From contig JAEHOE010000050.1 of the NCBI GenBank assembly GCA_016858145.1, positions 186,001-250,000 of the forward strand: 64,000 bases of DNA. Direction: 5' to 3'. Each line of letters begins with the position of its first letter. Within the stretch, counting starts at the first letter, position 1. The notes beneath the pieces were generated by a model, which worked only from the letters and a program-made list of their open reading frames with translations, searched no databases and had not been told where the DNA came from. A program made the translations under genes and the position numbers. Shown piece by piece: positions 1-11,724 of the stretch. The DNA comes from Edaphochlamys debaryana (taxonomy: Eukaryota; Chlorophyta; Chlorophyceae; Chlamydomonadales).

Positions 1-3000
1 GGGGGGCGGGGGGTCGCGAGCGCCAGAGTCCATCAGCACCTGCGGGCGGGTGGTGGGGGGTGGGTGGGGGTGGGTGGGGGGTGGGGGGTGGGGGGTGGGG
101 GGTGGGGGGGTGGGGGGTGGGGGACGGGGCGAAGGGAGGCGGGTGGGTGTCTGGTGGGAGGCTCTCTTCTCGCCTGCCCCCTCTGACGCGCACCCCTCAG
201 TGCGCACCCGTCCGCGGTCCCGACTCCCATGCAACCCCGCCCACCCGTGCGCCCCCCTTGCGCTTCGCTCACCAGATTGACCCGCTCCTCCAGTGGGAGG
301 CTGAAGGTGCCGGGGTTACCCCCCGCCACAATCCCCGCCACCGCCCGCCCCACGCGCCCCGCCGAGCCCCCCACGGCCCCCAGGCCCACGCCTGCAGCGC
401 TGAACCCGCCCGTCGCCCGACCCAGCGCCGACGCCAGTCCGCCGTCGGGCACGATCTCAAACGCCGCCGTCGGACTGGCGGCGAGGGCGGCGGCGGCGGC
501 GGCGATGGCGGCGCCTGGCGGCGGGCCCTGGGCCAGCGCGGCGGCGGAGGGGGAGGAGACGGAGGGGCCGGAGCCGGGGCGGCGGCTGTGGGCGTTGGCG
601 TGGGTGTGGGTGAAGGAGGGAGAGGCGGGGCGGCCGGCGACGGAGGAGTGGGTGGGGGAGGAGGGGCCGAGGAAGGAGCGGGTGGGGGAGCGGGGCGGGG
701 AGCCGGGTGGGGCGTTGGGGCTGGGGTGAGGATAGGCGAGGGAGGGCGAGGCGGGGCGGGAGGAGGCGCTGTGGGGCCGTGGGGCCAAGACGGACGCAGA
801 GCGGGGCCGGGCGGCCGTGCCACTGCCGTCCGATGTGGCGTGACCGGAGCTCGGCCGCATCTGTACGGCAACGGACTGGCGGCAGTCAGCTGTGAAAGAC
901 ACGGCCGGCGCACGGCCCCTAGACGCCAGGAACGAGCCCCCAGCGGCGGCGGCGGAGGCGGCACCGCCGCCGCTGGCACGACGCGGGAAGACGGCGGACG
1001 CGGGTCGGCGGGACCTGGCGGCAGCGGCAGCGGCTGCCATCGCCGCCGCTGCCTCCTGCTCCGCCGCCGCTGCTGCTGCCACCTCCGCCAGCGCCGCCGC
1101 CGACGGAGGCGCACCAAAGCTCAAGCCCCAGCCGCCGCTGGGCTGCCTGCCGCCGCCGCCCTGGCTCCAAGACACCTGCGGCGCCGTCACAGACCGACCG
1201 CTGCCGCCACCGCTACCTCCCGCTGCTGCCGCCGCCTGCTGTGCTGCCGACGCCCAGTGGCTGCCGTACACCGAGCTCAACCGTCGGCCGTTGATGTCCG
1301 CTTCCCCGTGATCATCGTACCACTCGCTCGGTTCATCGGCAGTCGGCGGCGGCGGCTGTTCGCCCGCGCCTTCACGCCAGGCCCCGCCGCCGCCGCCCGC
1401 GGGGTCAAACGCGCCACCGCAACCGAAGCTGAGCCCACCCGCCGCCGCCAGCTCGGCCTCCGCCGCCGCTACCGCCGCTGCTGCGGCGGCTGCCTCCTCA
1501 GCGGCGGTGATTCCGACGGCGGAGCGGGGTGTGAGCACCGCCCGGGAGGCCTCCGCCGAGGGGGGCAGGCTGCAGAGCCAGGGCGCAGGGCCTGGAGAGG
1601 TAAAGCTGGGCTCCGCTTCCCCCTCTTCGCCGCCCCATTGCACCTCCTCGCACTCCGACTCTCGAGGCCCGCCGCTGCCTCCGAAGCCACCGGCCGCATG
1701 TCCCGTGTCCGCCCCCCCGGCGCTGGCAGAGGACAGGCTGGGCACGGGGCCCCCTCTTGCGGACCCAGGCCCCGAGGCCGAGGGGTGGGGAGCGGCCGAC
1801 TGAGGTCGCCGGCGGCCGTGGGAGAGGGCAGTGGCTGACACGGACCCGCCCGGGCAGCCGCCTGCTGCCCCCGAGTTGAGACCCGCTGCGGCGAAAGGAT
1901 GAAAGCGTGCGTCCGTGAGGTGGGCGGCGTGCTGGGGAGACTGGACCGGGACCCGGGATTGGGCGGAGGCTGAACTTGGGCGGTGCGCGGCAGCGCGGGC
2001 GTGGGGCTGGGGTGCGCGTGCGTGGGGCGAGGGGTGCAGCGCCCGGACCACGAGGAACGGCGCGGCCGCCCCTCCCCCTCCCCCTCCCCCTCCCCCTCCC
2101 CCTCCCCCTCCCCCTCCCCCTCCCCTCCCCCTCCCCCTCCCCCTCCCCCTCCCCCTCCCCCTGCCCCTCCCCCTCCCCCTCCCCCTCCCCCTCCCCCTCC
2201 CCCTCCCCCTCCCCCTCCCCCTCCCCCTCCCCCTCCAGATGAGGCGCGGTTCTGGGAGGGCTGGGCGAGGGCTGAGGCTGGCGCGTGCAGCTCGGACGGG
2301 TGCCACTGCCCCCCGCCCGCCGCTGCGGCTGCCTCCCGGGCGTGCTGGGCAGCGGGCGAGGCCAGGACGGAGGGGGATCCCGGAGCGGCGGCCGAAGGGG
2401 ATCCCAGCGCCCCACCACCGGGGCCCAGGCCCAGGCCCAGGACCCCAGTTCCCACTGAGACCGAAGGGGGGCGCCACTTGGGGCTCCAACCGGTCCCCGC
2501 CCCCGCTGCGGACCCTACGCCCGCTGCGGCGGTGAAGGAGGCGGAGGCGGCCGATGTGGGTCGGCTGCGTCCCGCGGCGGGCGGGTGAGAGACGCTGGCG
2601 GATGCGGGCCGGCGGGAGGGGGAGGCCCCGCCGGGTATGCGTTGCGGGCTGTGAAGGATTCCCGCCCCCGCCCCCGCCCCCGCCCCCGCCCCCGCCCCGA
2701 ACCCGGCCCCGGCTAGCACCCCGGCGCCTCCGTCAGATCCGGAGCGAGGCCGCGCATGAGAGAGGTTGTCGGGGCGCGGGGCGGCGGGGAGGTAGACTCG
2801 GAGCCGGGGGGCGGCGGGCTGCCATGTGTATGTGTCGGCGGGGCCGGGGCCCCCGCCGTGCCCGTTATGGTTCCCGGCCGCTGCGGAGGTCATGGAGGCG
2901 GTGCGGCCGCCCGCAAGGCTGCCGCTGCCCCACAGCCCCGCGGCGGCCCCGGGGCCGGTTCCAGCAGCATGGGCGGGGGCCGCCAGCTCATACGCGCGGC

Positions 3001-3025
3001 TTGCGGCCTGGGCGCTGGGAGCCAT
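1..3025 (-). CDS. Disordered RPxSA-rich protein, 3' end outside window
   Basis: I do not recognise the family. The model starts at the ATG at 3025 (MAPSAQAASRAYELA), the first in-frame ATG downstream of a TATA box, reads to 273, then splices across 43-272 (donor GTGAGC, acceptor CAG) into an exon that runs off the window. The product is low-complexity Ser/Ala/Pro/Gly-rich and is studded with short basic motifs of the type R-P-x-S-A (RRPASAS, SRPTSAAS, HRPSSASA, RPRSASV, RPASPS). The part just before the intron (FEIVPDGGLASALG) looks more ordered. The open frame changes inside a (CCCCCT)n tract at 2073-2236: upstream sequence reads in one frame and downstream in another. The tract is perfect except for one 5-base unit, and one missing base there exactly accounts for the switch; adding it back would make the whole tract encode glycine. 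Either the assembly dropped a base or this allele is broken. Confidence 0.6.
50..125. repeat. G-rich TGGGGGG-type repeat inside intron
   Basis: Degenerate G-run repeat with T spacers lying within the 43-272 intron of the first gene. It is C-rich on the coding strand, next to the acceptor at position 43. No coding role is seen. Confidence 0.7.
2073..2236. repeat. Coding (CCCCCT)n hexanucleotide tract with one 5-base unit
   Basis: T residues recur every 6 bases from 2073 to 2234 with a single exception, 2121 to 2126, where the spacing is 5. One unit carries a G (2163). On the coding (minus) strand the tract reads GGAGGG and encodes poly-Gly in the frame that is open on each side. The short unit is therefore the likely cause of the frame break in the surrounding gene. 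Confidence 0.9.
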
Positions 3026-3174
3026 GGTGCTGGGGTAGTTCCTGTAGGGTGGGGGCACGGGACGCCGGGCGGGACGCACAGTCGCACCGCATCCGTGGCT
3101 CTACAGTGTATGATGTCAAAGCTCGCTGCCTGGTAGGCGCGCTTCGACAAAGGCCAAGCTTGGAGCGCGGCGAG

Positions 3175-3186
3175 TTTTATATATAT
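3175..3186 (-). promoter_or_regulatory. TATA box of the first gene
   Basis: On the minus strand this reads TATATATAAAA, about 150 bases upstream of the ATG at 3025. A start site about 30 bases downstream would give a leader of roughly 120 bases. An out-of-frame ATG at 3092 could form a short upstream reading frame overlapping the true start. Confidence 0.6.
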
Positions 3187-4824
3187 CCGCACACCCACCG
3201 CTGTCATCAAGCGCCAGTCCTTCGCCCAGCGCGGCGTCTATGTGGAATCATGCTGAGCGCAATGGGCGACGCCAACTGTGGCCCCACGCAGGCTGCGGCA
3301 CAAAACTTGTCGCCTATTCCTGGCAACAGCGGTAGGACAATGTCAGCCACAACAGAGACAGGGCTTGGTGAACGTTGTGGCAGCGTTGTCCGTGGGAGCG
3401 CTATTGAGCACGGACAGATGCGTATATGACAAGAGCTCCAAAACTACTGTACTCAGCTTCGAGGCTGGCATAGGGCGCCTCAGACGCAGTACGGGTTCGT
3501 GCCGGCACGCGGCCACGGCTCAAGTTCCCGCAGGACCCCGCTGCCACGCCAGATGCCTCACTCAGCAGCGATCGCCTACCAATCAGTTTAGGGTCTGTGA
3601 TAGCCTTTGCGACGTGACATTCGTGGGCTGATACATGGCCAGCCCAGCGTCCGCGGCAAGCGTCTGAGCACGTCCCCACATTCCTTAAACACTCGGCCGA
3701 GATCCCGCCCTCCTTTGACAGAGAGCACGAGAATCGTCAGCATAAGTCAGTCTCCGTCACAAGCATCTCTGCTTCAACACAACGCTCCAGCAAATCCAGC
3801 TGTCCGCATGCACCCGTGCAACCGCCGCCCCATGCCCACGGATCCTGCGCCCCGCACACGCTCAACACGAGACAAGCACTGCCCAGCGCTTCCCCCGCTC
3901 CACCCCAGCTCACCCGGTCCCTATCCCTGGCAAGGCGCCCCCGCTACCCACCTCAAGGCAATCCACAAACACAACACCACCCCAATACTCCCGCCAGTGC
4001 CCGGCCCCAACGCACGGTGGCCCCAGCTTCAGCGCAGTCCAATCCTGTCCAGTCTTCTCCAGTCCGATCCGGCATGAGACTCATTAGCTTGCTTCTGATG
4101 TGGAAAGCAGCTAGGGAGGGAGAGCCAAGAGGGACAAGGAGGCTCTCCTGGATCCCTGTCACTCTGCAATCCACAAGTCAGCGACTCAGCATCCACGGTG
4201 GTCCAAGAGCCACGTCAGTGCCGTATCCCAAGGAGGGATCACGATCCAGATTCACACCCAACGTGCTTGCCCGCCCTCGCCATCATCCATCTAATGCGCT
4301 GTGGCGTGAATCTCCTGCTGCATTTTGCCGTCCAGGGCCCCCGAAGACGCCATATGCGCGCAGCTGCACGATGCCCCACCCAACGCAAGCAACACCCAAC
4401 GCGCCGTAGCTGCGGCACGGCCGTCGAGGCACTGCCAAGGCCCGGGTGGCTGGTGCCGGGCGCTTCCCCCGAGGCTGAGGCAGACCGCAAAGCCCTGCAC
4501 GCCGCAGGCCGCGGCGCAGCGCAGCTCCTCCTGCTCCCCGCCAGGCACTGCGCCCGCGGCGCCCGCCCCCAGCGGGCCGCGGAGAGGGGCCCCCCACTGC
4601 CCGCCCCCACGCAGGGGCGGGTGGCGCCGGCCTCACCGCCCGAATACTGCCCGATTGCAAGCAGTGCGGTAGTCATTCCCCCGCCGGCGCGCCCTTCGCG
4701 GGCGCTAGCCGCGGCGGCCTCCCGAGCCGGGCGATCCTCCGCGCGTCGCTGCGGCGGCGACGCCCCGCTGAGGTGGCCACTCGCGCGAGCCCCTGCGGGC
4801 CCCCGCCGCCCCGGCCAGCGGGGG
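3187..4824. other. Intergenic, no gene seen
   Basis: Upstream region of the first gene and 3' region of the Tudor-like gene. GC content is lower than in the genes, no reading frame has protein-like composition, and no TGTAA signal was found for the gene ending at 4825, so its 3' UTR end is unknown. Confidence 0.6.
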
Positions 4825-5678
4825 CTACCCGAGCAGGCGCATGGTCAGCGACTGCGTGGGGTGGAAAACGTCGGACGGACCGTCGGACGACCCCTCGTCG
4901 TACTGCACGCCCAGGGAGGTGTCGGTGCAGGCCACCACGCGCCCCGACATCCACACGCCCTCCACATCATAAAACACCTGCAGCGAGGGGCACGGGGGCA
5001 GAGAGCGGGGTCACAAGCTGGGGCAGGGTTTAAGGCACAGACATCCTGGAACCCTAGCGCCCTGGCGGGGTGAACTTGCAGCAACCCTGCCGGGACCGAC
5101 AGCCGTGCCTCAGCGACCCGGCCCTCGCTGGCCCCTCCCCGGCTGGCCCCCGCCCAGGCGCACTCACCGCCACCTGCCGCCCCACTGCGCCCGCTCCGAG
5201 GCTGAAGAGCTGCTGCAGCAACCCCGGGTTGGACTGCATGGAGGCAGCGGCCGCGCCCGGGTTGACGCTGGGGCTGGGCACCATGCCGCCACCGCCCCCG
5301 ACCACCGGCGTGCCCTGGCCCCCGGCCTGCTGCTGCCGCTGCTGCGCAGCAGCCTTGGCCTGCGCCTGCGCCTGGGCCTGCGCCTGGGCCTGCGCCTGGG
5401 CTTGCAGCTGGTGTTGTTGTTGTTGCTGCTGCTGTTGTTGTTGTTGCTGCTGCTGCTGTTGCTGCTGTTGTTGTTGGAGGTGTTGGAGTTGCAGCTGCTG
5501 TTGGATTTGCGCCTGGTGTTGGAGGTGGGCCTGGTGTTGTTGCTGCAGCTGCTGCTGGAGCTGCGCCTGCTGCAGCTGGGCCTGCTGCATCGCGTGCTGC
5601 TGCATGGCTTGCTGCAGTTGGGCCTGGTGGGCCTGGGCTTGGGCCTGCTGCTGCTGTTGCGTCTGTTGTCCGGGCTGC

Positions 5679-5713
<35 letters not shown>

Positions 5714-8700
5714 GTGCTGTTGTTGTTGCTGTTGGTGCAACTGATGTTGCTGCTGTTGCTGTTGCTGCTGCTGTTGCTGCTGGTGTTGCTGCTGGTGTGA
5801 TTGTTGGTGCTGCTGCTGCTGCGCGAGCTGTTGTTGCAACTGCTGCTGCTGCAACTGCTGCTGTTGGAGCTGTTGCAGCTGCAGCTGCTGCTGATGGAGT
5901 TGCTGCTGCTGCAGCTGCTGTTGCTGGAACTGCTGCAGCTGTTGCAGGTGGATGTGTTGCTGCTGCAGCTGCGCCTGCTGGGCGAGCACCTGCCCCCCGG
6001 GCACCACACCCGCCACCAGCCCCTGCGGCCCCAGCATGCCCGGGTGCGGCATGAGGCCCACGCCCAGGCCCGGGTAGGGCAGCGACGCGGCCTGGGCGGC
6101 CGCCAGTGGAGCCCCTGCCTGCGCCTGCGTCAGGGTCCCACCGGGTCCCGCCACGAGCGCCGGACTGGAGCCCGGGTGACCCTGGCTGGGCATGCCGCCC
6201 GGCAGGAGCCCTCGTGCCGCGCCCGCCACCGCAGCCGCCGCGGCCGCCTGCTGCTGTTGCTGCTGCTGCTGCGCTTGGAGCAGCATCTGCTGTTGCATGG
6301 CGTGCTGCATCTGCTGCTGCTGCATCTGCTGGTGCATGAGCTGCTGGTGGTGTTGGGCCTGGGCCTGGGCCTGCGCTTGGGCCTGCGCCTGGGCCTGGGC
6401 TTGGGCCTGGGCCTGCGCCTGGTGCTGCGCCGCCGCCTGCGCCTGGGCCTGCGCTTGGGCCTGTGCTTGCGCCTGGGCCTGCGCCTGCTGCTGCTGCTGC
6501 ATCAGGACCGCCTGCTGCTGTTGTTGCATCTGCAGGTGGGGGCTCAGCATGCCCGGGGGCAGGTGCGTGGGCATCCCCGGCTGGGCCTGGAGCATGGACC
6601 CGTCCGGCACCAACGTGGGCGAGAACTGCGGCCCCGGGCCCACGCCGACCCCCACTGGGCCCACGCCAACGCCCATGCCCATGCCCAGCCCCACGCCCAG
6701 CGGCAACCCCGGCTGGGGCTGCGCCAGGGCGAACCCGGGCGGGGGTTGCGGCTGGGCCGGAGCGAGCCCGGGCTGCGGCGACTGCTGCGCCGCTGCCGCC
6801 GCTGCAGCCTGGGCCGCTGCGCTGCGCTGCGCCGCGAGGCCCCGGGCGCCCTTGGCCGGCGCCTCGCCGGGCGGGCTCTTGGCCCCGGCCTTGCCGCCCG
6901 CCGCCCCGCCGCCGCCGCCGCTGCTCACGCCTATGAGGCTGGACACGCTCTTGGTCTTCTTGGACGGCGGCTTGGACGGCTCCAGAGCGGGGCTGCCCGC
7001 GGACTTGCGCTTGCCCGCGGACCCCCCGCCCGCCGCGCCTCCGCCGCCTCCGCCGCCGCCACCGCCGGCCGGCCCGCCGCCACTGCTGCTGCCGCCCGGC
7101 CCCGCGCCCGAGGGCGTCTGGCTGGGCATGGGCGTCCACGCCACCTCCCCGGCCGACACCAGCTCAAATAGGTTGACCTCCTCGTCCTGGCCCGTGGACT
7201 CGTAGTAGATGCGCGCCGTGTGGCGCACCGAGGCGGGGTCGTGCTCCGTGACCACGCCCTCCCACCAGGAGCCGTCCTCGGGCCACAGCAGGGCCAGGCG
7301 CCGGCCCCGCAGAGTCCCCGCCCGGAGCTCCGCCACCGTGAGCAGGCGCCGCTCGGGGTCGCGGGAAGCGGCGGCTGGCGTGGTGGTGGGGGCGTGGTGG
7401 GGGTGAGGGGGGTGTGAGAGGGGGTGGGGTGGCGGGAGTAGGGGGGCAGACATGGCGTGGGGGGCAGGAAGAGGGGGGAAATACAGGTGGAGAGAAGGGG
7501 CAGGGTATGTCGTGGGCTGCGGGGGCAAGCTGCATCACGTCCAGTTCGTGCTTGGGCCCCCCCTGGGAACACACCTGCCGCTGCGCTCCGCTTTTCCCGC
7601 CGTGCGCTGGGCGGCCGAGTGGGCAGCGGCGCAGGATCTGGGGGCGACCGCTCACCGCCGCTGCCCGCGCCTTTGCCGCTGCCCTTGGCGCCGGCAGCGG
7701 GCTTGGAGGGGGCGCCGCCAGACACGCGGGCTGTGCAGGGTGGGCGGAGAGGGCGGACAGGCGGGGGAGAGCACGTGACAGGGAGTAACCGGGCCCCTGG
7801 GGCTGCTTGAAAGGCGGGTGAGACAGTTGAAGGCCCACCCGCGAGCTTTGCAACCCAGCCCTTGCCGACCGAGCCCACCCTGGCCCTCGCACCGCCCGCC
7901 CTCCTGGCCCCCACGCACCTCCTGCCCGGCCGTTCTGGTGGCCCTTGCCCCCCTGCCCCCCGTTCTTGGCCTGCGCCTGCGCCTGCTGGCTCCGCGCCGC
8001 TGTGGCGGCCGCGAGCGCTTCCCGGCATGCCTTCACCTGGCGGTCAGCCTCAGCGACCTGGGGACCGGGGCAGGCCGTGGGAGCGGCCGGAGGAGCTGTA
8101 GGTTAGATGGGTGGGTGGAACCTTGTGGGGATCAGATGGTGATTTGCAGCAAAGAGCGATCGATATAGGGGCTGAGGAGGGACATGGCCCGTTCGGAGGC
8201 GCTTCCTCTTACGAAAACCCTTCGTGGGGGCCGCTGAGACCCCTCACCTGCTCGCGCTGCCCCAGTTGCCCTTCCCATGCCCCATCTCACTCCGCCAAAC
8301 GCCCAAAGGACCGTCCAGCGCAAGTTCATGGGGAATTCGCTGACACACCGCTTGCCCCCCTTGCCCCGTCTCGCACCTGTCTGCTTGCTGTGCTCCCCAC
8401 CCCGCCGCACTTCCCCCATTGGAGCCCCCCCCCCCCCATCCCACCCCGCACCGCACCTGCGCCTGCGCCTCCGACCGCCGGGCCTGGTGCTCCCGCTCCG
8501 CCGCCGCCTGCGCCGCCGCCTCGGGCCCCTCGCGGGAGGTCAGCACCGCCACCTCCTCCCGCAGCGAAGCGATTCGTGCCTGGCAGGGATGTGGGTCGGT
8601 GATGTGGGTCGGGGCTTCGCGCTTACAGGCGAGCAGGGCCGTGGGCCCGCCCGCGTGGGGCGTGATGCATTCGGCCATGGTGCGTGCACAAGTCCAAACA

Positions 8701-9719
8701 ATCCCTTTTCAAGGAACCTTTCTTGTGCCCGTCTCGCCTGCAGGTTTTCCATGCTCTCCGCGCCGCTCCCCCCGGGCGCGGGCGCGGGCCCCACTGCCCC
8801 CGTCGCCGCGGAGTAGGATAGCCCCGCAGCTGCAGCCGCCTTGGCCGCCCGCTGGGAGGCCTCGTCAACGGCGAGTGTGAGGGAGCGGACCTTCGCCTCG
8901 AGGGCGGTGCGTTCGGCTGGGGGAGGTTGAGATGAGAATTGAGGGGCAGGAAGGGGTTGCGGGTAGGTGGGTGGGGTTGGGAAGGTCGGGGCGAAGGTCA
9001 GGGAGAGGGAGAGGGAGTGACGGGGGTGGTGGATGCAGGTGTACGTGGCAGGGTTTGGCTTGCCGCTCAGCACCAGTGAAAGAGGTGTTGAGACTGCAGG
9101 TACAGACGCTGCATCCCGTACCTGAAAGTCCGGCAGCCTTGAGGAAGTCTACGTCAACCGGGGGCAACCCACAACCTGCTGGCCTTCCTGCGCTGCAGCC
9201 CACCCAGAACCCTAGCTCAGCACCTCCCAACGAAGGCCCCCGGCTGTGGAGCGCTCCCCTGTGCCCTCAGCCTTGGCCGCCCCTAAGCACCTGTTGCCAG
9301 CTGCTTCCAGGTAAGCCACGAATCATGCGGTCCACCATGCCTTTGCAGCACCTTAGACGGCGCGTCAGCTTGTGGTTAGAGGTCAGGGCCCTGGCCTGCT
9401 GGTGGTGGTTGCCCGCGCATCTACCCGCCCCCGCGTAACGGACGTGCCGGAGCCCGCCCAGCTGGTACGCACCTGCCGATGCCCCAGGCGTAGACTGCAC
9501 GAACGTCATCGCATCCTGCCGGTACATGGGCGGGGCCTGCAGGACAAGTAAGTGCGCGCGGTGGACTGTCGGCGTCGCGGTGTGCGCGAGGACGGCAAGC
9601 AAACCCGCCCACGCAGCTGTTACCGCGGCCCCGCATCATGGAGCTGCGCAAGGTGAAATCCACGCGACCTAGCGAGGCTTCATCGCGACTTAGCGCGGTC
9701 AACACGGGTGGCTTACCAT
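4825..9719 (-). CDS. Coiled-coil, Tudor-like, poly-Gln protein
   Basis: Nine exons give 998 residues: 9717-9719 (the ATG alone), 9473-9536, 9122-9175, 8738-8916, 8457-8579, 7919-8057, 7656-7730, 5168-7374, 4825-4977. All phases agree. Residues about 50-200 are heptad-rich (AERTALEAKVRSL, ARIASLREEVAVL), predicting a coiled coil. Residues about 236-290 (RRLALLWPEDGSWWEGVV ... IYYESTGQDEEVNLFEL) have the pattern of plant Tudor/Agenet-like modules. Residues about 480-930 are a long Gln/Gln-Ala tract. The C-terminus (VFYDVEGVWMSGRVVACT, VQYDEG) is a second Tudor-like fold split by the last intron. From family knowledge such modules read methylated histones or proteins, so a nuclear chromatin or transcription role is inferred. 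The intron at 8580-8737 needs a GC donor (CAG|GCGAGA) to keep frame. The precise family is not identified. Confidence 0.8.
5340..6525. repeat. CAG/CAA and GCGCAGGC-type coding repeats (poly-Gln, Gln-Ala)
   Basis: On the minus strand CAG and CAA codons dominate for over 1 kb, giving runs of Gln with scattered His, Leu and Met. There are also two Gln-Ala dipeptide tracts (near 5345-5405 and 6355-6485) built from alternating CAG and GCN codons. The mix of CAG and CAA shows it is not a pure triplet expansion. Length variation between strains is lik­ely. Confidence 0.85.
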
Positions 9720-11724
9720 GCCGCCCGGGTCCAGCACCGACGACCTCCAAGGCGAGCCAGCTTGTCCAGCGTGCACCACAGGATGCGGCTGCACCGCCGA
9801 TAAACCGTGGAGGCCAACCGAGCGCATACTAGCACAAAACGGTAATGGGCGCCCCCACAACCAGCTCAGCCTAGCTGCGTATTGGATGCTGGGGAAGTAT
9901 TTTCCTAGCTTAGTGGCATACTATCCGTGGCCCAGACCCAAGATACACGGCCTGCAAACCAAGCCTAGTTGATGTCCCCAGTCCCCAGTCCCCGGGTTCG
10001 GGCCATACTCTTAGTCGTTTAATCCTATGAAGCTAGGACATTTTTGGGACGGTGCGGCTGCTTCGTGTATCCGCCGCTTGGACCAGCCCATCCTCGACCC
10101 CATCGTGGCAGTGGTACGACGATGTGATACGTGCCCCAGGCCCAGTCTGCCTGCCGTCTGGAGAGCAAGCATCCGTCCTACGGGGGATAGCAGCGGAGAT
10201 TCACGCCCACACGCTCTGCCGGGAGACGGGATGGGGGACTTGGGGCAGCCAGTGCCAGCTTCCCCCACGCCCTTAACTAGGGGGCCTGCCCTTAACCGAG
10301 GGCGGTTACGCCTTGTTACGCCCTGCCAGACAACCAGAGCCCCACGCCTCTTCGCCCCAACGTGACCAGCAAGCTTGGTGGGCGGGAGACACTCTGGCCC
10401 CAGTGCCCGGGCCTTGGCTTGGCAGGGCAAGGCCCGCAAGCACAGGCCAGTCACACTTTGCGAGTGCCTCCACCGCCCTTGCAGCTGTGTGCCAGGACGC
10501 CATGAGGCTCGCATGGTTATAGGTGCAACTCCTTCAACGTTCCGTGTCGATGCATCGGCCGGTTCAGCCCTCATGCCAGTGGCTCTGCCTCTGAGCCTGG
10601 GGTAGGTTTAGGGGAACAGGACCCCCACCGTACACGGTGCGAGGGCAAGGCATGGGCGCAAGGCTTTTAGCCGCCTGGACGGAGAGAGGCCGGCACCCTG
10701 CGAGCCAGCCCGTGCTAAGCAGGCGGGGCGCTAGCCGCTCTGTGCTGGTGGCTCTCCCTCCTCACGCCTCCTCCCTCTTGCCGCGTCCTCCTGCACGGGC
10801 CCGGCGAGCACAGAGCCCCCTGCCCCCAGCTGCATGCGCGTCTGACGCCACACCAACTGCACAGCGGCGAGCGGCGACGCAGCCAACCCGGGATCATGGG
10901 TGCCACAAAGGCACCTTCCGGCACAACTGATTGAGCAGCACCTCCTTGTCAGGCTCCAGGCTACATTTGCCGCGGCCCATCAGAACGAATGGCACCGCTC
11001 CCGGCCCGGAGCAAATACCCACCGCCGCGTGCGGCCCCACTGTAAGTCCGGAGCACACAACACATGTCCTTGGTAGCAATGCCCAGGTGTCAAGATGCGT
11101 CCGCAGCGCTTGTATCATCCACACCAGCGCAACGCCAACACAACGCCCTGACAATGCCAAGCCTCGCGCCCCCCACTCCGGCTCAGAAAGCCCCCTCCTG
11201 TCGCCACCAAATATGTCCTGTCTTCCCCTTGCGCCCGTGCATTCTGAACCACCGTATCACCCAGACCCTGCCCCCGCGGGGCCCAACCCGGAGGCCGAGG
11301 GCGCAGGTGGTCTGGGACCGAGTGGGGCCTCCCCAACAAGGCCCCGTACCGGTATGTATGTAGCACCGCGCGTGCTTGTCTCTAAATCCTTCCTCGCAGG
11401 CACCCCGCTCCGCCTCTCCTCACTCAGTCAGTCTGCCTCAGACCACCTTTCTGAGTAAGCCCAGTGCGGACTCGAGCCCATGGCGAAGCCGGCAGTCCCG
11501 GCTGCCTCTTGACACGTATGCCGCACATCGTCACAACCAACACCCCTCTCTTCCCAGTTCAGTAGCAGCCTGACCGCCTGTCCTTACTACGGCGGTCGAT
11601 AAACCCAAGGCATAGGAAATCGACCCCTCTCTCTGGGGCAGAATACTTCCCCGCCAGGCTTCCTCTTCACACACTTACCCTCTTCACCCACCCCTCGCCC
11701 CCACCCAGCCCGTGCCGCAGGCGC
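9720..11724. other. Intergenic, no gene seen
   Basis: About 2 kb between the start of the Tudor-like gene and the stop of the DUF1279-like gene, both on the minus strand. It should contain the promoter of the former and the 3' UTR of the latter. Open frames here lack protein-like composition and plausible splice partners, and no TGTAA was found. No RNA gene could be recognised. Confidence 0.55.

Noticed and set aside
60..1838. 592-residue plus-strand frame
   Set aside because: Antisense shadow of the first gene; composition follows high GC and there are no motifs.
33..2489. Single 818-residue minus-strand frame
   Set aside because: Its N-terminal 90 residues and Arg-Gly repeat are out of frame with the better-supported upstream coding sequence. 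Only the part downstream of the hexanucleotide tract is accepted.
9840..11700. Additional gene between the Tudor-like and DUF1279-like genes
   Set aside because: Open frames are short, have no plausible splice partners and no recognisable motifs.
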